64,000 nucleotides of DNA from Symbiodinium microadriaticum (taxonomy: Eukaryota; Sar; Dinophyceae; Suessiales; Symbiodiniaceae), in contig LSRX01001132.1 of the NCBI GenBank assembly GCA_001939145.1, forward strand, positions 93,787-157,786. Reading direction: 5' to 3'. The translations under genes and the position numbers were made by a program. Below the pieces are notes generated by a model. That model ran no database searches. It saw nothing but the letters and a program-made list of their open reading frames with translations, and was not told the origin of the DNA. This document shows, in pieces, positions 44,121 to 55,905 of this stretch (within the stretch, counting starts at the first letter, position 1; every line of letters starts with the position of its first letter).

Positions 44121-46852
44121 ATGGCGTCCACTCTAAGCAGCGTCGGCCGGAGATGGCTGTGGCTGCTGCTGGTCTTGCAGCCGTTAAGGGCGCAACATCC
44201 ACATGTACACGTGCTGCAGCAGTGGCAGGATATACAGCGTAGGGACTGGGAGCCTCAACAGATCCCAACCCGCCGACCGCAAGCACAAGCTTCCCACTTG
44301 CCAGTGCGTCTACAGCAGCAATTAGACCCTACCCAGCAAAGCCTCGACTTGCTACAGCGAGGGGCTGGAGGTTCCGCGCTCGGACAGCTGGAGCGAAAGA
44401 GGCAAGAGCAGCAGCTCCTGAAGCAGCAGCAAGAGCAGAAGGACCTGCGATGAAATGAAGTTGTGAGACTGGAGTTGTAGCAGAGAAATTCTGTGGTCAC
44501 CCCGCCTACTCCACCAGTAGCAGCAGTGCCAGACTAGAGAGGTGAGGTCTCGGTTGAGGCAGGTTGGATAGCACAGGACCAGCTGAAAGAGCTCCAAAGC
44601 GCTCTGCCGGAGCGTACAGGTCGTATTGGCCTTGCCCACTTGGCTCGAGTGCATGGCCTTTCCTCTCAAGGCCGCTTCACCGAAGCCAAGGCTGCCCTGG
44701 CAAGCGCCTGGAAACAGCATGGGCCAAGCATTGGAGAGGCGGTGCTGCACCAGGAGGTGCAGTTTGGAAGCCGCGAAGCTCGAACTTCGAAACCTAGTCT
44801 CAGCTAGTCTTAAGCTGGGCTATGCTGTTGAGTTTGACAGGGCCTCATCCCGTCAGGTGGAAGACCTGCGCTGGCGTATGGGCCTGCCACCACTGTCCGA
44901 CTGCTCCATGGGTCCGAGCGACTGGCTCCTTGGTGCTCCTGATGCCCAAGCCTGCTCAGGCCGTGATTGCCATTCGAGCATGGACTTCTTCAAGCTTGAC
45001 ATGAGGACGATGTTTGTCTTCATCGTGTCCGTGGCCGCGGCTTCTGCTTTGGGAGCATTCGGCTTAACTTACACATGGACACGTGCAGAAGATCAGTCGG
45101 ATGAGCTGCCAGACTGGCCGCAAGGCCCAGCAAGAAGCGACGGAGTATGGACTCTTCAGCCACACTGGCAAGAGCCTTTAGAGGCCGATAACCCCCAGAC
45201 CTTCCATGAGGATGCAGACGCAGAGATGCAAGGAGCGAATGAAGCCACGGCCACAGTTGGAGACCCCGACAGAGTGTTCGAAAGTGGGCTGGATAGCTTC
45301 CTTGGCGAGGAGTTTGAACCTCTCGCTCTCGCTAATGAACATGTGTCAACGCCAGAGCCGAGCCCACCTCAGAACGCCGCGGTGGTTGGACTGACGCTTG
45401 CACCCATGCACCTGCCGCTGCCGGCTGCAAGTACGCCTCCTTTGCACCCTCAACCAAGTGTTCCCACAGGGGCTTTGCAGATTCCACTGAATCGTTTACT
45501 GCCGCCTCTGCCGTTGCCGGACACGGGTGCAGCACGTGCCCGTGCACACAGTGAGGATTTGGATTTGGATGGCATGGTGAGGTCCTTTCCTGCAACCCCG
45601 GAATGGTCAAACGTTTGGTTCGCTGGCCCCGAGGGGCCCCGGCGTGCGCTGACAGAGTCGCAGCTGATTCCAAGCATGGCATCAGGCTTCCCCGGCTCTG
45701 GCGCTACAGTGGCGGGATGGCCCAGGCAAATCTCGCACATACACGAGCCAGTCGAGGCCGGGCAGTGCACCACACTTTCAATCAATCCCTGCTGTTTATC
45801 TAGAATCTAGAGGTCTAGAAGTATTTCTGTGATTGAATATCACTCACCCTTGTGCTACAGCCATCCTGCGCCAGGAGTTGCATGAACAACCCGAAAGGGA
45901 GAGCGAGTTGCACCGCGGTGTCATGAATTCAGTGCAGCAGCTTCTGGAGGATGAAGCCCCAGAATGGGCTGGGCCGGCCGATCCGGTTGTACAGAGCTCT
46001 CAATGGGGCTTCTCCTGTCCAGGACGCTGGGCTGATGCCATGGCAGAGGATGTCTACGACCCAGAGACCGCATGGTTTGAGCCACAGCGAAGCAGTTCCG
46101 TTGGGCACGCGGTGGAGCCGAAGCAGCGCTCCAGGAGAAGGTCCAAGCGACGCAAGCAGACTGAGCCAGAGCACACGGGGCCATTGGGTGGTGAGTCGAC
46201 AGAGTCTACGATAAGAGTCCTTCAGTTGGAACAGCTACTGATGCTCGACGAGCGCATTCCAAGCTTCCAGGAGCCAGCTCCGGTCAAGCAGCCGCGCCGA
46301 GCCACCTCCCAACCCCCCATGTCTGCGAAAGCAAAGCCTCGACCTCAAAAGGTGGATCCCAAGGCCAAGGCTCGGGCACCCCTGCAGGCACAACCGCAGA
46401 GGAGGCGCTCCAAGCAATCCCAGCAGCCACAGGTGCCTGAGACCCAGCGAAGAGAGGCTCAGCAGCCCGGCAATCCCAAAGCAAGCAAAGCTGGTGGCTG
46501 GCGGCCGGGTCGAGAGCTTGAGTGGTCAAGGCATGCCACACAGGTCCGGTCCCCTGAGGGTCCCAACCCCGAGGCTGTGCCCCAAGATCTCGCAGCACTG
46601 GCGCCAGAACATGTCGGACAGGAGCGGCCGCAAGCAAGGCCCAGCGAAGCTCGAGGCTCGCGTTCACATCCAATTCGAAATCAGGTATCGGACAGCCGGA
46701 GGCGTCCCCGTTCCAGGCCAAAGATGCCGACGCCGAAAGTGCTGCCACAGCGCAGCGGCCGAGCTTGGCGTGCAGGGCGCCGGTCCTCCGAGTCAGACCC
46801 AGCCGCAGGTCCAGCGGGCCAGGGCGAAGAAACGAGTTTGGTAAAGAAGTAG
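44121..46852 (+). CDS. Signal-peptide, single-TM, low-complexity protein gene, unidentified, about 4 exons
   Basis: From the ATG at 44121, exon 1 encodes a signal-peptide-like start (RRWLWLLLVLQPLRA) and then a Gln/His/Arg-rich stretch ending near 44450. Exon 2 (about 44571-44790, after CACAG|G) encodes DQLKELQSALPERTGRIGLA and FTEAKAALASAWKQHG. Exon 3 (about 44800-45760) encodes RQVEDLRWRMGLPPLSDCSM, a transmembrane segment FVFIVSVAAASALGAFGLTY at about 45013-45072, then a long acidic and Pro-rich region. Exon 4 (from about 45862, CTACAG|CC) opens with ILRQELHEQPERESELHRG and becomes a very basic Lys/Arg/Gln/Pro tail, stopping at 46852. The layout suggests a type I membrane protein with an acidic then basic tail. 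No enzymatic domain was seen and no family recognised. These are the longest continuous coding blocks in the window. Confidence 0.6.
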
Positions 46853-46914
46853 CCGCACACTTCTGCAGATTCTTGTAACATCATGAATGTCTTGCAGTGT
46901 TGCCTGCCGCCAAG

Positions 46915-47040
46915 GTTTGGAGGACAACAAGGATGCTGGATGCGAATTCCAGCTGCACAACGGCGCCGTCCTGGTCCTGAAGGAGGCATCAGAAGTGAAG
47001 CAAGCCCTGCCTACAGTCCTGCCATTGATCAAGACACCTG
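46915..47040 (+). CDS. Exon-like block, unidentified
   Basis: After GCCAAG|G the frame reads LEDNKDAGCEFQLHNGAVLV then LKEASEVKQALPTVLPLIKT. Protein-like, helical in the second half. It follows the stop of the previous gene by about 60 nt, so it is either a separate gene or evidence that the 46852 stop lies in an intron. Confidence 0.35.
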
Positions 47041-47619
47041 CGTCAAGCTCGAACACAGTCATAACAGTCATAACTGCCTTAAAATGAGAGCAGCAGCAGT
47101 GACCGTCAATCCATGTCAAGAGGAGCGACGGCGATACGATCGATACGTCACAAACGGGAGGGAGTTTGACATCCAGCATTGATTGCAGCATGCCTCCTCT
47201 GAAGACTAGAGTCGAATCACTGCGCACCTTTTGCTGCTTCGAGTGTTCTGTCGGATCTTGCAGTAGAGACGCATGTTTCCCAAACTTGGCTATTTCTGGC
47301 GAACAGGAAATCACCGACGATGGTTTCTCTTTGCTTGCTTGCATAGACGTATCTAGCACAATGGGTGCTGTTGTTTTTTTTGTCGATGTGGCACACTTAT
47401 AATTATAAGTGCAGCAGCGGAAGAAGTTTTGCTGAGGCTGTTCAAACGTTGCTTTGCAGAGTCCAGGTCGGCCACTGCTTGGCACTGGTTTGTGTCTTTC
47501 AAGGACTCCCATCCTTCGAAGTGTCGGGGTTTCATGCTTTCCTGGAGGTGAATCTGTGAGGCTGACGTGTTGATGTTGATCCTTGACCTGCCTCTGGGGT
47601 GTGTGCGCATTCAAACGAG

Positions 47620-47705
47620 GAGACGATGCCTGCTTCGATCGCCAAGAGCTCTTGGAGCACAACGTGGAGGTTTTCAAGGAGGAGAGCTACATGAATCTGA
47701 ATTAT
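47620..47705 (+). CDS. Possible EF-hand exon
   Basis: After CGAG|G the frame reads DDACFDRQELLEHNVEVFKE. The pattern D-A-C-F-D-R-Q-E-L fits positions 5 to 12 of an EF-hand calcium loop (acidic 5, hydrophobic 8, acidic 9, Glu 12) followed by the exiting helix, as in reticulocalbin-like proteins. The first half of the loop would have to come from an upstream exon that I could not find. The TC microsatellite at about 47733-47748 follows. Confidence 0.32.
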
Positions 47706-48558
47706 CGATGTTCCTTGTGCTTCCAGCTCTCCTCTCTCTCTCTCTCTCCGGTGGTTTCATTTCATGTGGCAGCATTGTGAGACGAGAAGCATGAAGCAAG
47801 AGGCATTGAATAAAATCTGCCCGGTGCATCTTCCAAAGCCGCGACCTCAGCTCTCAGCATTGACATTCGGGAGCCGTGCATGCTGAATCATCAAACCAGC
47901 AGTGACCGCACGCACCTCTCCGGTGGATCACAGCGAAGACTCCGAGACTAGATCGGCTGAATGAAGTCCACGGCTTCCGTCGAGGCGGGGTTGGCGCTGA
48001 ACCGGCCGCTGCACCGCGAGGCCAGGCCTGTTGCTCTGCGTGTGCTCGTAAATGGTGCTGTCGGAAGGAGGCGCAGTGGGAGCAGCTTCGAGAGCTTGGC
48101 ATCTGCTGCGCAAAGAGTGGCTCCAAAGAGGCCGCCCCTGCTCTCCCCTCTCTATGCCCCTCTCTATGCCTTGCCTTGCCTCCACATCCGAGGGCGGAGC
48201 AGTCAGAAGGCCACCCGTGCCACCAGAGGTGTCTCAGCTGATGCAAACTTCACGGAGAAAGCGCTGCTTGCGTGCAATCCTTGCAAGCATCCTCCAGCGC
48301 TTTTGTGCCATGCAACCCTGTACGTAGCACATGCGGGAGGGGTATCAGCTGCGGCTGCAGCTCGACAAGCCGAAGCATTCGGAGGCTAAAGCCCTGTGAG
48401 CCGCAAGGACACGACAGTTGGGAAGCTTCCGTGCGGGTGCGCTGCGCCTTCACGGCCCTGCAGGCTGCTGAAGCCTTGGAGACGCCGGGTTCAGTGGCTT
48501 TCCATTGCAGGTTCCATTGCATCTCTTCAAATCACTTCCAATCTTCTTTTGGTCCCAG
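47706..48558. other. No recognised gene
   Basis: Overlapping frames on both strands. A + block at about 48047-48150 reads RKEAQWEQLRELGICCAKSG and may be exonic. Confidence 0.28.
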
Positions 48559-48615
48559 GTCACCAGCCTCTGCCGCTTCCCGGAGCTCGAAGTTACCATG
48601 TCTGAGTCCATCGAG
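48559..48615 (+). CDS. Short internal exon, unidentified
   Basis: Bounded by TCCCAG|G and ATCGAG|GTGCGA, 57 nt encoding VTSLCRFPELEVTMSESIE. Both splice signals agree with a phase-0 exon. A possible downstream block near 48735-48820 reads LHPAYEQALLVAPLHISPEL. Family unknown. Confidence 0.38.
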
Positions 48616-51600
48616 GTGCGAACTTGTCTGAGACACATCAGCTTGCCACGAAGCGACCAAATCTCATGGCGCAGCCAAGTCAAGTCGCACACGACAGGGC
48701 TTACTCAGACCAGCGTGTCTTCTGGTACAAAGCCTGCATCCGGCCTACGAGCAGGCTCTGTTGGTTGCGCCTTTGCACATTTCGCCAGAGTTGGACAAGC
48801 AGAGCACCAGGCTGTGATCCAAGCAGATGACGGCGGCCAGAGTGAGGAGGAGGCAGTCACATTTTCTGACCTGCATTTGCGACTAGGATCTCCTTGCGCG
48901 TGTTTGAGCTTACATCTTCAGCCATCATTCCGTTCGCAACAGCAACGACACTTCGACACCCCTGGCCCCACTAAGCAGCGATACCAAGCAAGCAACCACG
49001 GTGGCGATGCAACAGTCCTAACAGAATGTTGTTGGCGGGCTGTCGTCATATCGCTTGTCAGGTGGCGGCTAACCTAGTTACGGCTGGGAGATGTCGATAT
49101 CAATCGTCCTATACCATTATTCTCTAATATGGCGATCAACCAATGACTGTAATCACTAGTTACTATCATGTTATGTGATTCTCGTTTCTCCCCAAGTGTT
49201 TCCTCGACGCCCTCTTCAGGGTGGCGTAGCTCCTTTGGTGGCTCAGACCATGGAGCTCATCCAGGCTGTGACACTGAAGTGAGCAAGATGCCGAAGCCTG
49301 TAGTTGGAAGGGGGCGCGTTCCCGGCTGTTCTTCTTTAGCTTTGGCTGTGCAGAGTTTCTGATTTCTTTCTGGAGTTTGCAAGTTTTCGAGTTTTGTCAC
49401 GACAATTTCCGTGCTTTGTGGCTGGTGATGTGGTGTTTTCAAGGTTTCCGGGTTTTGGCAGTACTTCAAAAGTCGGGGGTGAGGGCGCGGAGGGCGGCGC
49501 GGGCTGATAAGCTCCGGTTTTGACTTCAGTTTCTGGAACCCCAATTCGTAAACTCCTGCCCTCTGCGAGGTTGCGTTCGGCAGGAGGCTTCAGGGTTGGA
49601 GCAGGCAGCAGCAACAACCGCCGCCGCCGACCGCTACCGGCACCACCATGACTGCACGAGCAACTTTGATGATGATGGTGATGGTGGTGAAGAACAAGAA
49701 GCCCCGTGCCTGCCGACGTCTTGTCATCAGACCTTATGACCTTGTAGTTCACGCTTCCTTATAACTGCTGCTCGAGTGTTGTAGAACCCTGACTACCTCT
49801 GAGTAATGGGTCAGATCCCACCGCTCGCCTTCGAGGCCATGGCCGTCCGAGTCAAGCTGAAGCCGCTCCTGAAAAACAGGTTGAAAAACTTGCTTCAGGC
49901 GCTGTCTCTGACATGCTATCCTGTGCGAGAGGGAGCATTGTCATGTTTCATCGGGTCAGAACCTGCATGCAGTCGGGTTCTGACTCGTGTGTCAAACTCC
50001 TGACAGCTCCTGGTGCCCTTCATGCGCATCACGGAGAATCAGGCCAGGGCGACATGAGCAAAGACACTCCGGACACAAAAGCCCGAAGTGCTTTGACCAT
50101 CCGAAGAGGCAGCCTCGTGGCGAGCTGACCCAAACGAGTTCCTGGTGCAGGACATAAGACTAGATGTACGTATCCAATGAAATGGTTCACTGGCGGACTC
50201 GCAAGGGACAGGGGGAAGAATGGATCATTCGGAAATGTCTTCAGAAGCGCCCGACGGCAGGAGGAGGACGAGCATTGCAGGCGCGTCCCAAGAGTCCGTG
50301 CACAAGCCGGTCATGGGCTGTGTCGCGCCAGGGGCTGCGCCATACGCGTCTCTGGTGAAGGGCTGGTGGGCCAAATGCTTGACAGCTTTAAGCCCGGACC
50401 TTACAGTAACGGAGACTTACAGCTTCGGCTTCGCACCAGCAGTGATCGGGAGCATCCGATTATCAGAGCCTTGGGAAGAGGCGCGAAGCCTCGCGCGCCG
50501 TGGCGGCGCTCGCCACGGATTTGTTCGGGACACGGTCGATGGCATGTTCGCTGGCTCACGGCCTGTAACTTTTTCATTGAGATCAGAGAACCCGACTGTG
50601 TGCCTTCCGGAGGATGAAAGCTGCCATGAGGGCAACATCATGAAGGAACACTCCAATTTTGCGTTCGGGTCCGTTGCCCAGGTTGGAGCGCGGCGAAGCT
50701 GGGCGCAGCTCAGGCTTGGCACTGAAGCACGGTCTTTGTCAGAGCTTTGTCATGTCCAGGTGATGTTAAGTCATGTCAACATGGGTTTCTACCGTTCTTG
50801 AGCAGTTACACCTGTGAGCAGCAGTTTGCAGGTGATGCCGCTGCTTGGAAGCTGACGGAGGCCAAATAACAAGTTCACGCATGCCGCAAGAGCTTGGCAA
50901 AGTCCCACCTCGGTATCGGACGGAGCATGTTGTGAGACGGAGGAACAAGCCTGTGCGAGGTTGGCTTGTTCGTGTTCAGCATAGCGGTCGGCGAGGCGTT
51001 CGCAAGTTCACCTGGCATCAGAGAGAAGATCTCGCGACAGTTGTGGTCAAGGCGACGGTGAAGTCGCTGCAGCGGAGTGAGCTGGGCCCCTTGGCAGCCC
51101 TGACACGCTTTCTAAAACTGGTGGGAGCTGGGCCATGCTGGCCCCATCGCTCGGTTGCCAGGTTCCGGACACTTTGCAGCTGGCTGCGAGGCTTTGCGCT
51201 GACCGGAACGCTTCGGAGGCCGCGAGGGACCGGTGTTTCGGAGCGAACCTGAACCGTCATGGCAATGCTCAACTGTCCTCCTGGCTGCAGTTTTTGCGCG
51301 CTCGCGCATTCTCGCACTTACATCGGTTGGGAGACATCGTGACTCAGATGGTGCGACCCTCAGCCTTCCTCTGTTGTGCACTTGCTTGCCCTTGCCGATC
51401 TCGGTGCTGAACGCACGTCGCACAGCTTCAATGGAGTCTTGACTTACTCATGATACCGCTTACATCTGTGCGACTAGCCGACTAGCCTTTGCGGATTCGT
51501 GGCATGACTGCCGGCACCGCCGCACTACGCGTCTCAAAGCTGCGCCGGGCGTCGGGGCCGCCAAAGGTGGTGCGCACCTCGGGTCCGCGGAGCTGGGCTG

Positions 51601-52288
51601 ATCCGATCAGATCAGTCACCAAGCCTTCAGACTAGACCGTTAGATGCTTGTTGCCTGCAGCCTCAAACCTTGTAGCCCGTAGACGCCGTAGCCTTCAAAG
51701 GATCAAGCTTGATTCGCAGCTTGATGTGGATGCGCACAACCTTCAGACAACGATGCAGTGACACTGAGTTTGAGTACTGCTGCAAACGGAAACCAAAGAC
51801 CTTTGCAGAAGTCTGTGCAACCAAACACAAGCTTTTGGTGCCGTGGACCCGCACAAATGCATCGTTGAGCAGATCTTGTTTCATGAGCGTGTTTGGAATG
51901 GCTCGACGCAATCTCCGGCTGCGTTTGCGTGCCAATTTGTGCTCAGCCGCTGCAGTCGTATTGCTGGGTGCTCGAGCATCCCGACCTGTGCTTGATACTC
52001 ACAGAGGTTGGCAAATTTACGAGCCGTGCCTTTCACATCCTGTTCTGTGATGTGTTCCTCAGGCTTGGGTCAGCCCATTGTGGCCAAAGCAGACCAAGCT
52101 CTCAGCAGCAAAGCTGATCAAAGCTGCAGCGGTGTCGGCGTGGCGGATGTCCGAGTTGCACATCACTAGATGTTCCACACGGCCGCATCCCAGGCACTCA
52201 CAGCAGCGAGGGCTGCGGGAAAGGAGTGTAACCCTCAGCTTGCTCGAGGCTTTCGTGCAGAAGGGAGGAGGTAGCTTCCCTGCCGCAG
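48616..52288. other. Region with exon-like pieces but no recognised gene
   Basis: Plus-strand frames at 50220-50801 and 50845-51252 are open and protein-like in parts. The latter has RGWLVRVQHSGRRGVRKFTW, which faintly recalls AP2-type DNA-binding domains, but the helix after the sheet is not convincing. A block near 51950-52065 reads SYCWVLEHPDLCLILTEVGK. None could be joined. Confidence 0.3.
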
Positions 52289-52886
52289 GACTCTTGGGAT
52301 GCGCTGCGGCACTCCGAGGCTCTCTACGGAGAAGCCGGCAGTACCTGGCGTGTTGAGGAGGCAGAGAACAGAGCCAAAGAAGCTTTCCAAGGCTAGAGAA
52401 CAGTTCGATACAGAACAGGCATGTAACCAGGGCTCGCACTCCCTTCTTGTTGCATGCTCTCAGGCCGGGCGCATCCTCAACAGCAATGCCTTGGAGACTT
52501 TGCAAACCTGGTTCCAACCAGCAGCAGATAGCTTGGACTCGGAAACCTCGGACGGAGTGGACGATGCCTTGGCTGGTCTGCTGAAGGATGAAGTGCCTTA
52601 CGTGGTGGAGTTTCTGTCAGACAAGCAATTCCCTGGGCCAATCTGCCGGGCCTTTTGGCAGTCTGAGCTGTACTTGCGTGATTTTCAACAGGTGGCGGGC
52701 CAAGCGCCGCTGGAGGAGTTCACCCAGACGGCAAAGCACGTCACAGACAAGATCCAAGAGGACATCGGTGGCGAGACACAGGCCCTTGATCGCCTGGTGA
52801 CGCGTCAGCAGTTTGGAGCCGCCGCTCGCTTCGGATACTTCCTCCGGCGAGCCAAGCAGCGCTTGCGGCTGGAGTCCATCATGTGA
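52289..52886 (+). CDS. 3' part of a DUF760-like (plastid-type) gene
   Basis: Exon one (52289-52381) encodes DSWDALRHSEALYGEAGSTW and RVEEAENRAKE and ends at a GC donor. The terminal exon (52464-52886, after TCTCAG|G) joins in phase 0 and encodes ILNSNALETLQTWFQPAADS, a long helical middle and the ending FGAAARFGYFLRRAKQRLRL then ESIM and stop. A helical protein closing with GYFLR-x-x-x-x-RL-x-LE resembles the DUF760 family of plant and algal plastid proteins, whose function is not established. The N-terminus lies upstream and was not found. The family call is from memory of the C-terminal motif, so it is moderate; the exon itself is strong. Confidence 0.55.
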
Positions 52887-53279
52887 CCAGGCTGCACGGC
52901 ACCACAGCTTCAAAATGCCGAGTTCTTGGATAGGACCTGCCAAGTGAGCAGTGTGATCCAGTGATTCTGCTGCAAGCAAGGACAGGGCCCGTCGGGACTC
53001 TCGAAACCTACGTGGCGGAAATGTCGGCGCAACAGCAGGCACATACCAGCACAGAACATAACATATATTGTGCCTGCACGCAGGAAGGTAAAGTACAGTC
53101 GTTGAGCTCGAGTCTAACAGTGTTCAGGGAGTATTTGACATAGCACAACAATGCACAAAATTTCTTTAGCATAGCAGGGGAATTTGGGAAGCATGTCGCC
53201 GCTCGCGAAGCTTGTTGTTTGTGTGAGGTGGAGCTCGTGCGTGCAGCCAGCCGCGAAGCTTCTTCAGCCATTGAGGTGG

Positions 53280-53757
53280 CTCGACTGCATCGTTGCGATC
53301 TTTCCATGTCTCTCCCTTGCCGGGGAGCTGCTGCTGTCGGTGCCGACTGAGGTCCGTGCGACGGCCCTTTTCGGCAAAGCGTCCGAGCTTCTTCGTGCGG
53401 TCGCGGTCGGCGAGGTCTCGCCGCTGCCGCTGTCGCCGGAGGGACGTGCCAGGTGGGATGCAGTAAAGAAATTCTTGCAGCAGAGCATCATCGGTCGCTA
53501 TGTTGGCTTCAGGCTTGCCGTCGAAGCTGTGGCATTCGGGGCATCCCTCTTCGATGCTGAGGACTGGCTCAGGTCTACTCACCGTACATGGTTGTTTGCG
53601 ATGCAGATGCGCTGCCAGAAATATGCTGTCGCACGACCACCAAGTTGTGACATGAGTCCAGCACGTCATGCTGTCCATGCTGCTTCGACAGCTGTGCGGG
53701 AGGAGGCCGCGGCACAGCACTACACACTTACCTACTCTGAATTTGGCAGCAGGAGTT
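53280..53757 (+). CDS. Exon-like block of about 150 codons, unidentified
   Basis: The frame includes LAGELLLSVPTEVRATALFG, then WDAVKKFLQQSIIGRYVGFR and FGASLFDAEDWLRSTHRTWL, stopping at 53759. Third codon positions favour G and C, as in the proven exons, which supports this strand over the 223-codon antisense frame (53166-53837). Helical; family unknown. Confidence 0.42.
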
Positions 53758-53759
53758 AA

Positions 53760-54618
53760 AATGCCCGGCCAGTTGAGTGGAATTGTACTGGTAGCATGTG
53801 CTGGTGCGTTCGTGCATTTTCTTGGGAGACATTGCACTGCCCAATTCGGTCGTCAAGCAGTCACGCATAAGGCCTGGGGCGCTACGGCGCATGCATTGCT
53901 GGGCCGGGCTCCCAACCGCAGTGATTGCCGTTGCTGCAAAGTGCGATGGATCATGGACTTCCTCAGGCACGCATTGTGCTCATGCTGTGTATCGATTACG
54001 TGAGGCCCTAAGCTGTCACAGAAGCATGGCCTTTAAGTCCTGTTTCAGATCACGGAATGGGGCGTGTAAACCATTGCCAGAGGGCGAGTAGCTCAGGTCA
54101 CTGCGGATTTTGCCAAGACTTCGATGGAAGCGTTTGGCCGTGCAGGTGTGGGGCTTAAAGATCCCAGAGGCGCACGAGTAAGTCGAAGAGTCGAAGAGTT
54201 TGGAGTTGGATTTCTTGAAGGATTCAAGGGGATCAAGATCCAGGATCAGATCTAAAATATAGATCCGTAGAGGTAGGCAGACGTCAGCACATTCAACGGC
54301 ATTGGCATGCCGTGTCCTACCGGACCCCTTGCCGAATCACTGGCTTCCTAGCCTGCAAGCGCTCAACATGAGGAAGTGACAGAGAGCAACACCCCAAGAC
54401 TCAAGAGTGGAGCTCTGAGGCAGCATTTCGCCGGACTCCGAACTCTCGGATGCATCTGGTCTCGGGCTCGGACCGTGCGGGGCTATCTGTTCAGATACAG
54501 AGCCCTGCACGAGTGGGCAGGTGAAGCTAACGAGTCGGCATCACCGAACGTGGAACTCTGAGAAAGTGAGGAGTGCGATCGATGGCTCCCTTCGATCCGA
54601 TACTTCCAACCTTCTCAG
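53760..54618. other. No recognised gene
   Basis: Short frames only. One at 53761-54003 (+) starts MPGQLSGIVLVACAGAFVHF, hydrophobic and signal-peptide-like, but it has no clear continuation. Confidence 0.28.
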
Positions 54619-55905
54619 GTCTCAACCTCAACCACCAGAACGACCACCAGCACTGTCCGAGCCTAAGGAACACGAAGCCCTCGAAGAAGCCTCCACTGGC
54701 TTCCTATGGGATGGCAGGTACCCTCAACCTCCACAACCTCCGCAACCTCCACCACTTCCACATCCACACTCTGGCAGGCCAGAAGCATTGACGCAAGCAC
54801 GCGAGATGCTGCTGTTCAGACCACAGCCATGGCCATTGAATGTCTGGGCTGTGTGGTTGGGGGACTTCCGTCGGCTATGGCCCACTCAAATCACACGCCG
54901 AGACTCGAGACCTGACCGCACTACTCGGTCAGAATCGCTTTTGGGTGTTGCACCACAGGCCACGACCACGTCAACTTCCTCCAGCACCACATCAGCCACG
55001 TGGCAGGTTTGCGCATTCAATGCTGCTATCCCTGTGGAGCTGCATATTCGCGAGGTTACAGATACATCCACGACGAACACCACAACGACAAGCACACGTA
55101 CTCGAACAGCTCGACTCTAAGTGCGGCAGAGTCAGCGGTCAGATTTGAGCCAAAAATGGCTCAGGTCAGCAGCACATCGACATACTCCACAAGCACAACC
55201 TTGGACAGGACTCCTGTTTCCAGTAAGATGTTCCGGTGCATCACTGTCAGAGATGGAGAGACAAAGAAAAACCTGACCATGCACTACACTGTACTGGAAA
55301 AGTTTGTAAACCTTGTGTATCCAATGCCTCGTGTCGTTGCTTGCCGACCTATGTACAGGCTCCAGGGTTGGGAGATTTCGGCGTGAAGGTGGAGTGAAGG
55401 AAGGTGGCGTGACATGCACAGCCCAGCTGGCGCCAGGACGCCAGACGAAGGGGCCGGCGAAAGTGGAAGAAGGGAAATGTGGAAAGATGGAAGAATTGTC
55501 TTGATCGTGGGGGTGGGTGCGTGCACGCCTTGCTGTCGCAAGGGTTCGAGACGGTGATATAAAGCCAGAAGAAAAGGGGAGGAAACTCAAAATGAGAGCC
55601 CAACGGCCGACCTGTTCGCTCACAGGGCGCAGGGGTCTTGAATTCAGGGGGAACTAAGCCCCTTTCTCAATGAGCTAGCACAGGGCGCAGATCCAGATCA
55701 GAACTGGCTTGTTTTGATGTTTCCGTGAAAATTCGTTCACCCCCTACGGCGGCCAAGCATCTGAATTTCTGTGTCTGCCTGCAGGAACACGACGTCGACT
55801 TATACCACAAACACCTCCACGACCTCTAGAACGACTTCAACGGCCACACTGTCAACCCTCAGCACCCTGACCGAGATCAGAGCGATATTCGCGGCCATTC
55901 CTGCA
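54619..55905 (+). CDS. Thr/Ser-rich (mucin-like) protein gene with repeated exons, unidentified
   Basis: Successive short blocks, each after AG|G, encode Thr/Ser-rich peptides: from 54619 VSTSTTRTTTSTV; 54718-54777 VPSTSTTSATSTTSTSTLWQ; 54959-55006 ATTTSTSSSTTSATWQ; from about 55062 STTNTTTTSTRTRT; from 55165 VSSTSTYSTSTT; and from 55785 to about 55905 STYTTNTSTTSRTTSTATLS followed by LTEIRAIFAAIPAAA. Two exons are exact multiples of three and both finish T-W-Q or L-W-Q immediately before a donor (GC at 54778, GT at 55007). Such Thr-rich linkers are common in dinoflagellate surface or secreted proteins. No signal peptide or globular domain could be tied to it. Some blocks could be read in other frames. 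Confidence 0.45.

Noticed and set aside
46793..47677. 294-codon open frame on the - strand
   Set aside because: It lies opposite the end of the membrane-protein gene and exon-like + blocks, and shows no family pattern.
50845..51252. Possible AP2-type DNA-binding domain
   Set aside because: Only a short RGW-x-VRV...RKFTW string fits; the following helix and conserved Ala positions are not convincing.
53166..53837. 223-codon open frame on the - strand
   Set aside because: The + frame over the same DNA has more protein-like hydrophobic spacing and GC-biased third positions. I kept the + block at low-to-moderate confidence instead.
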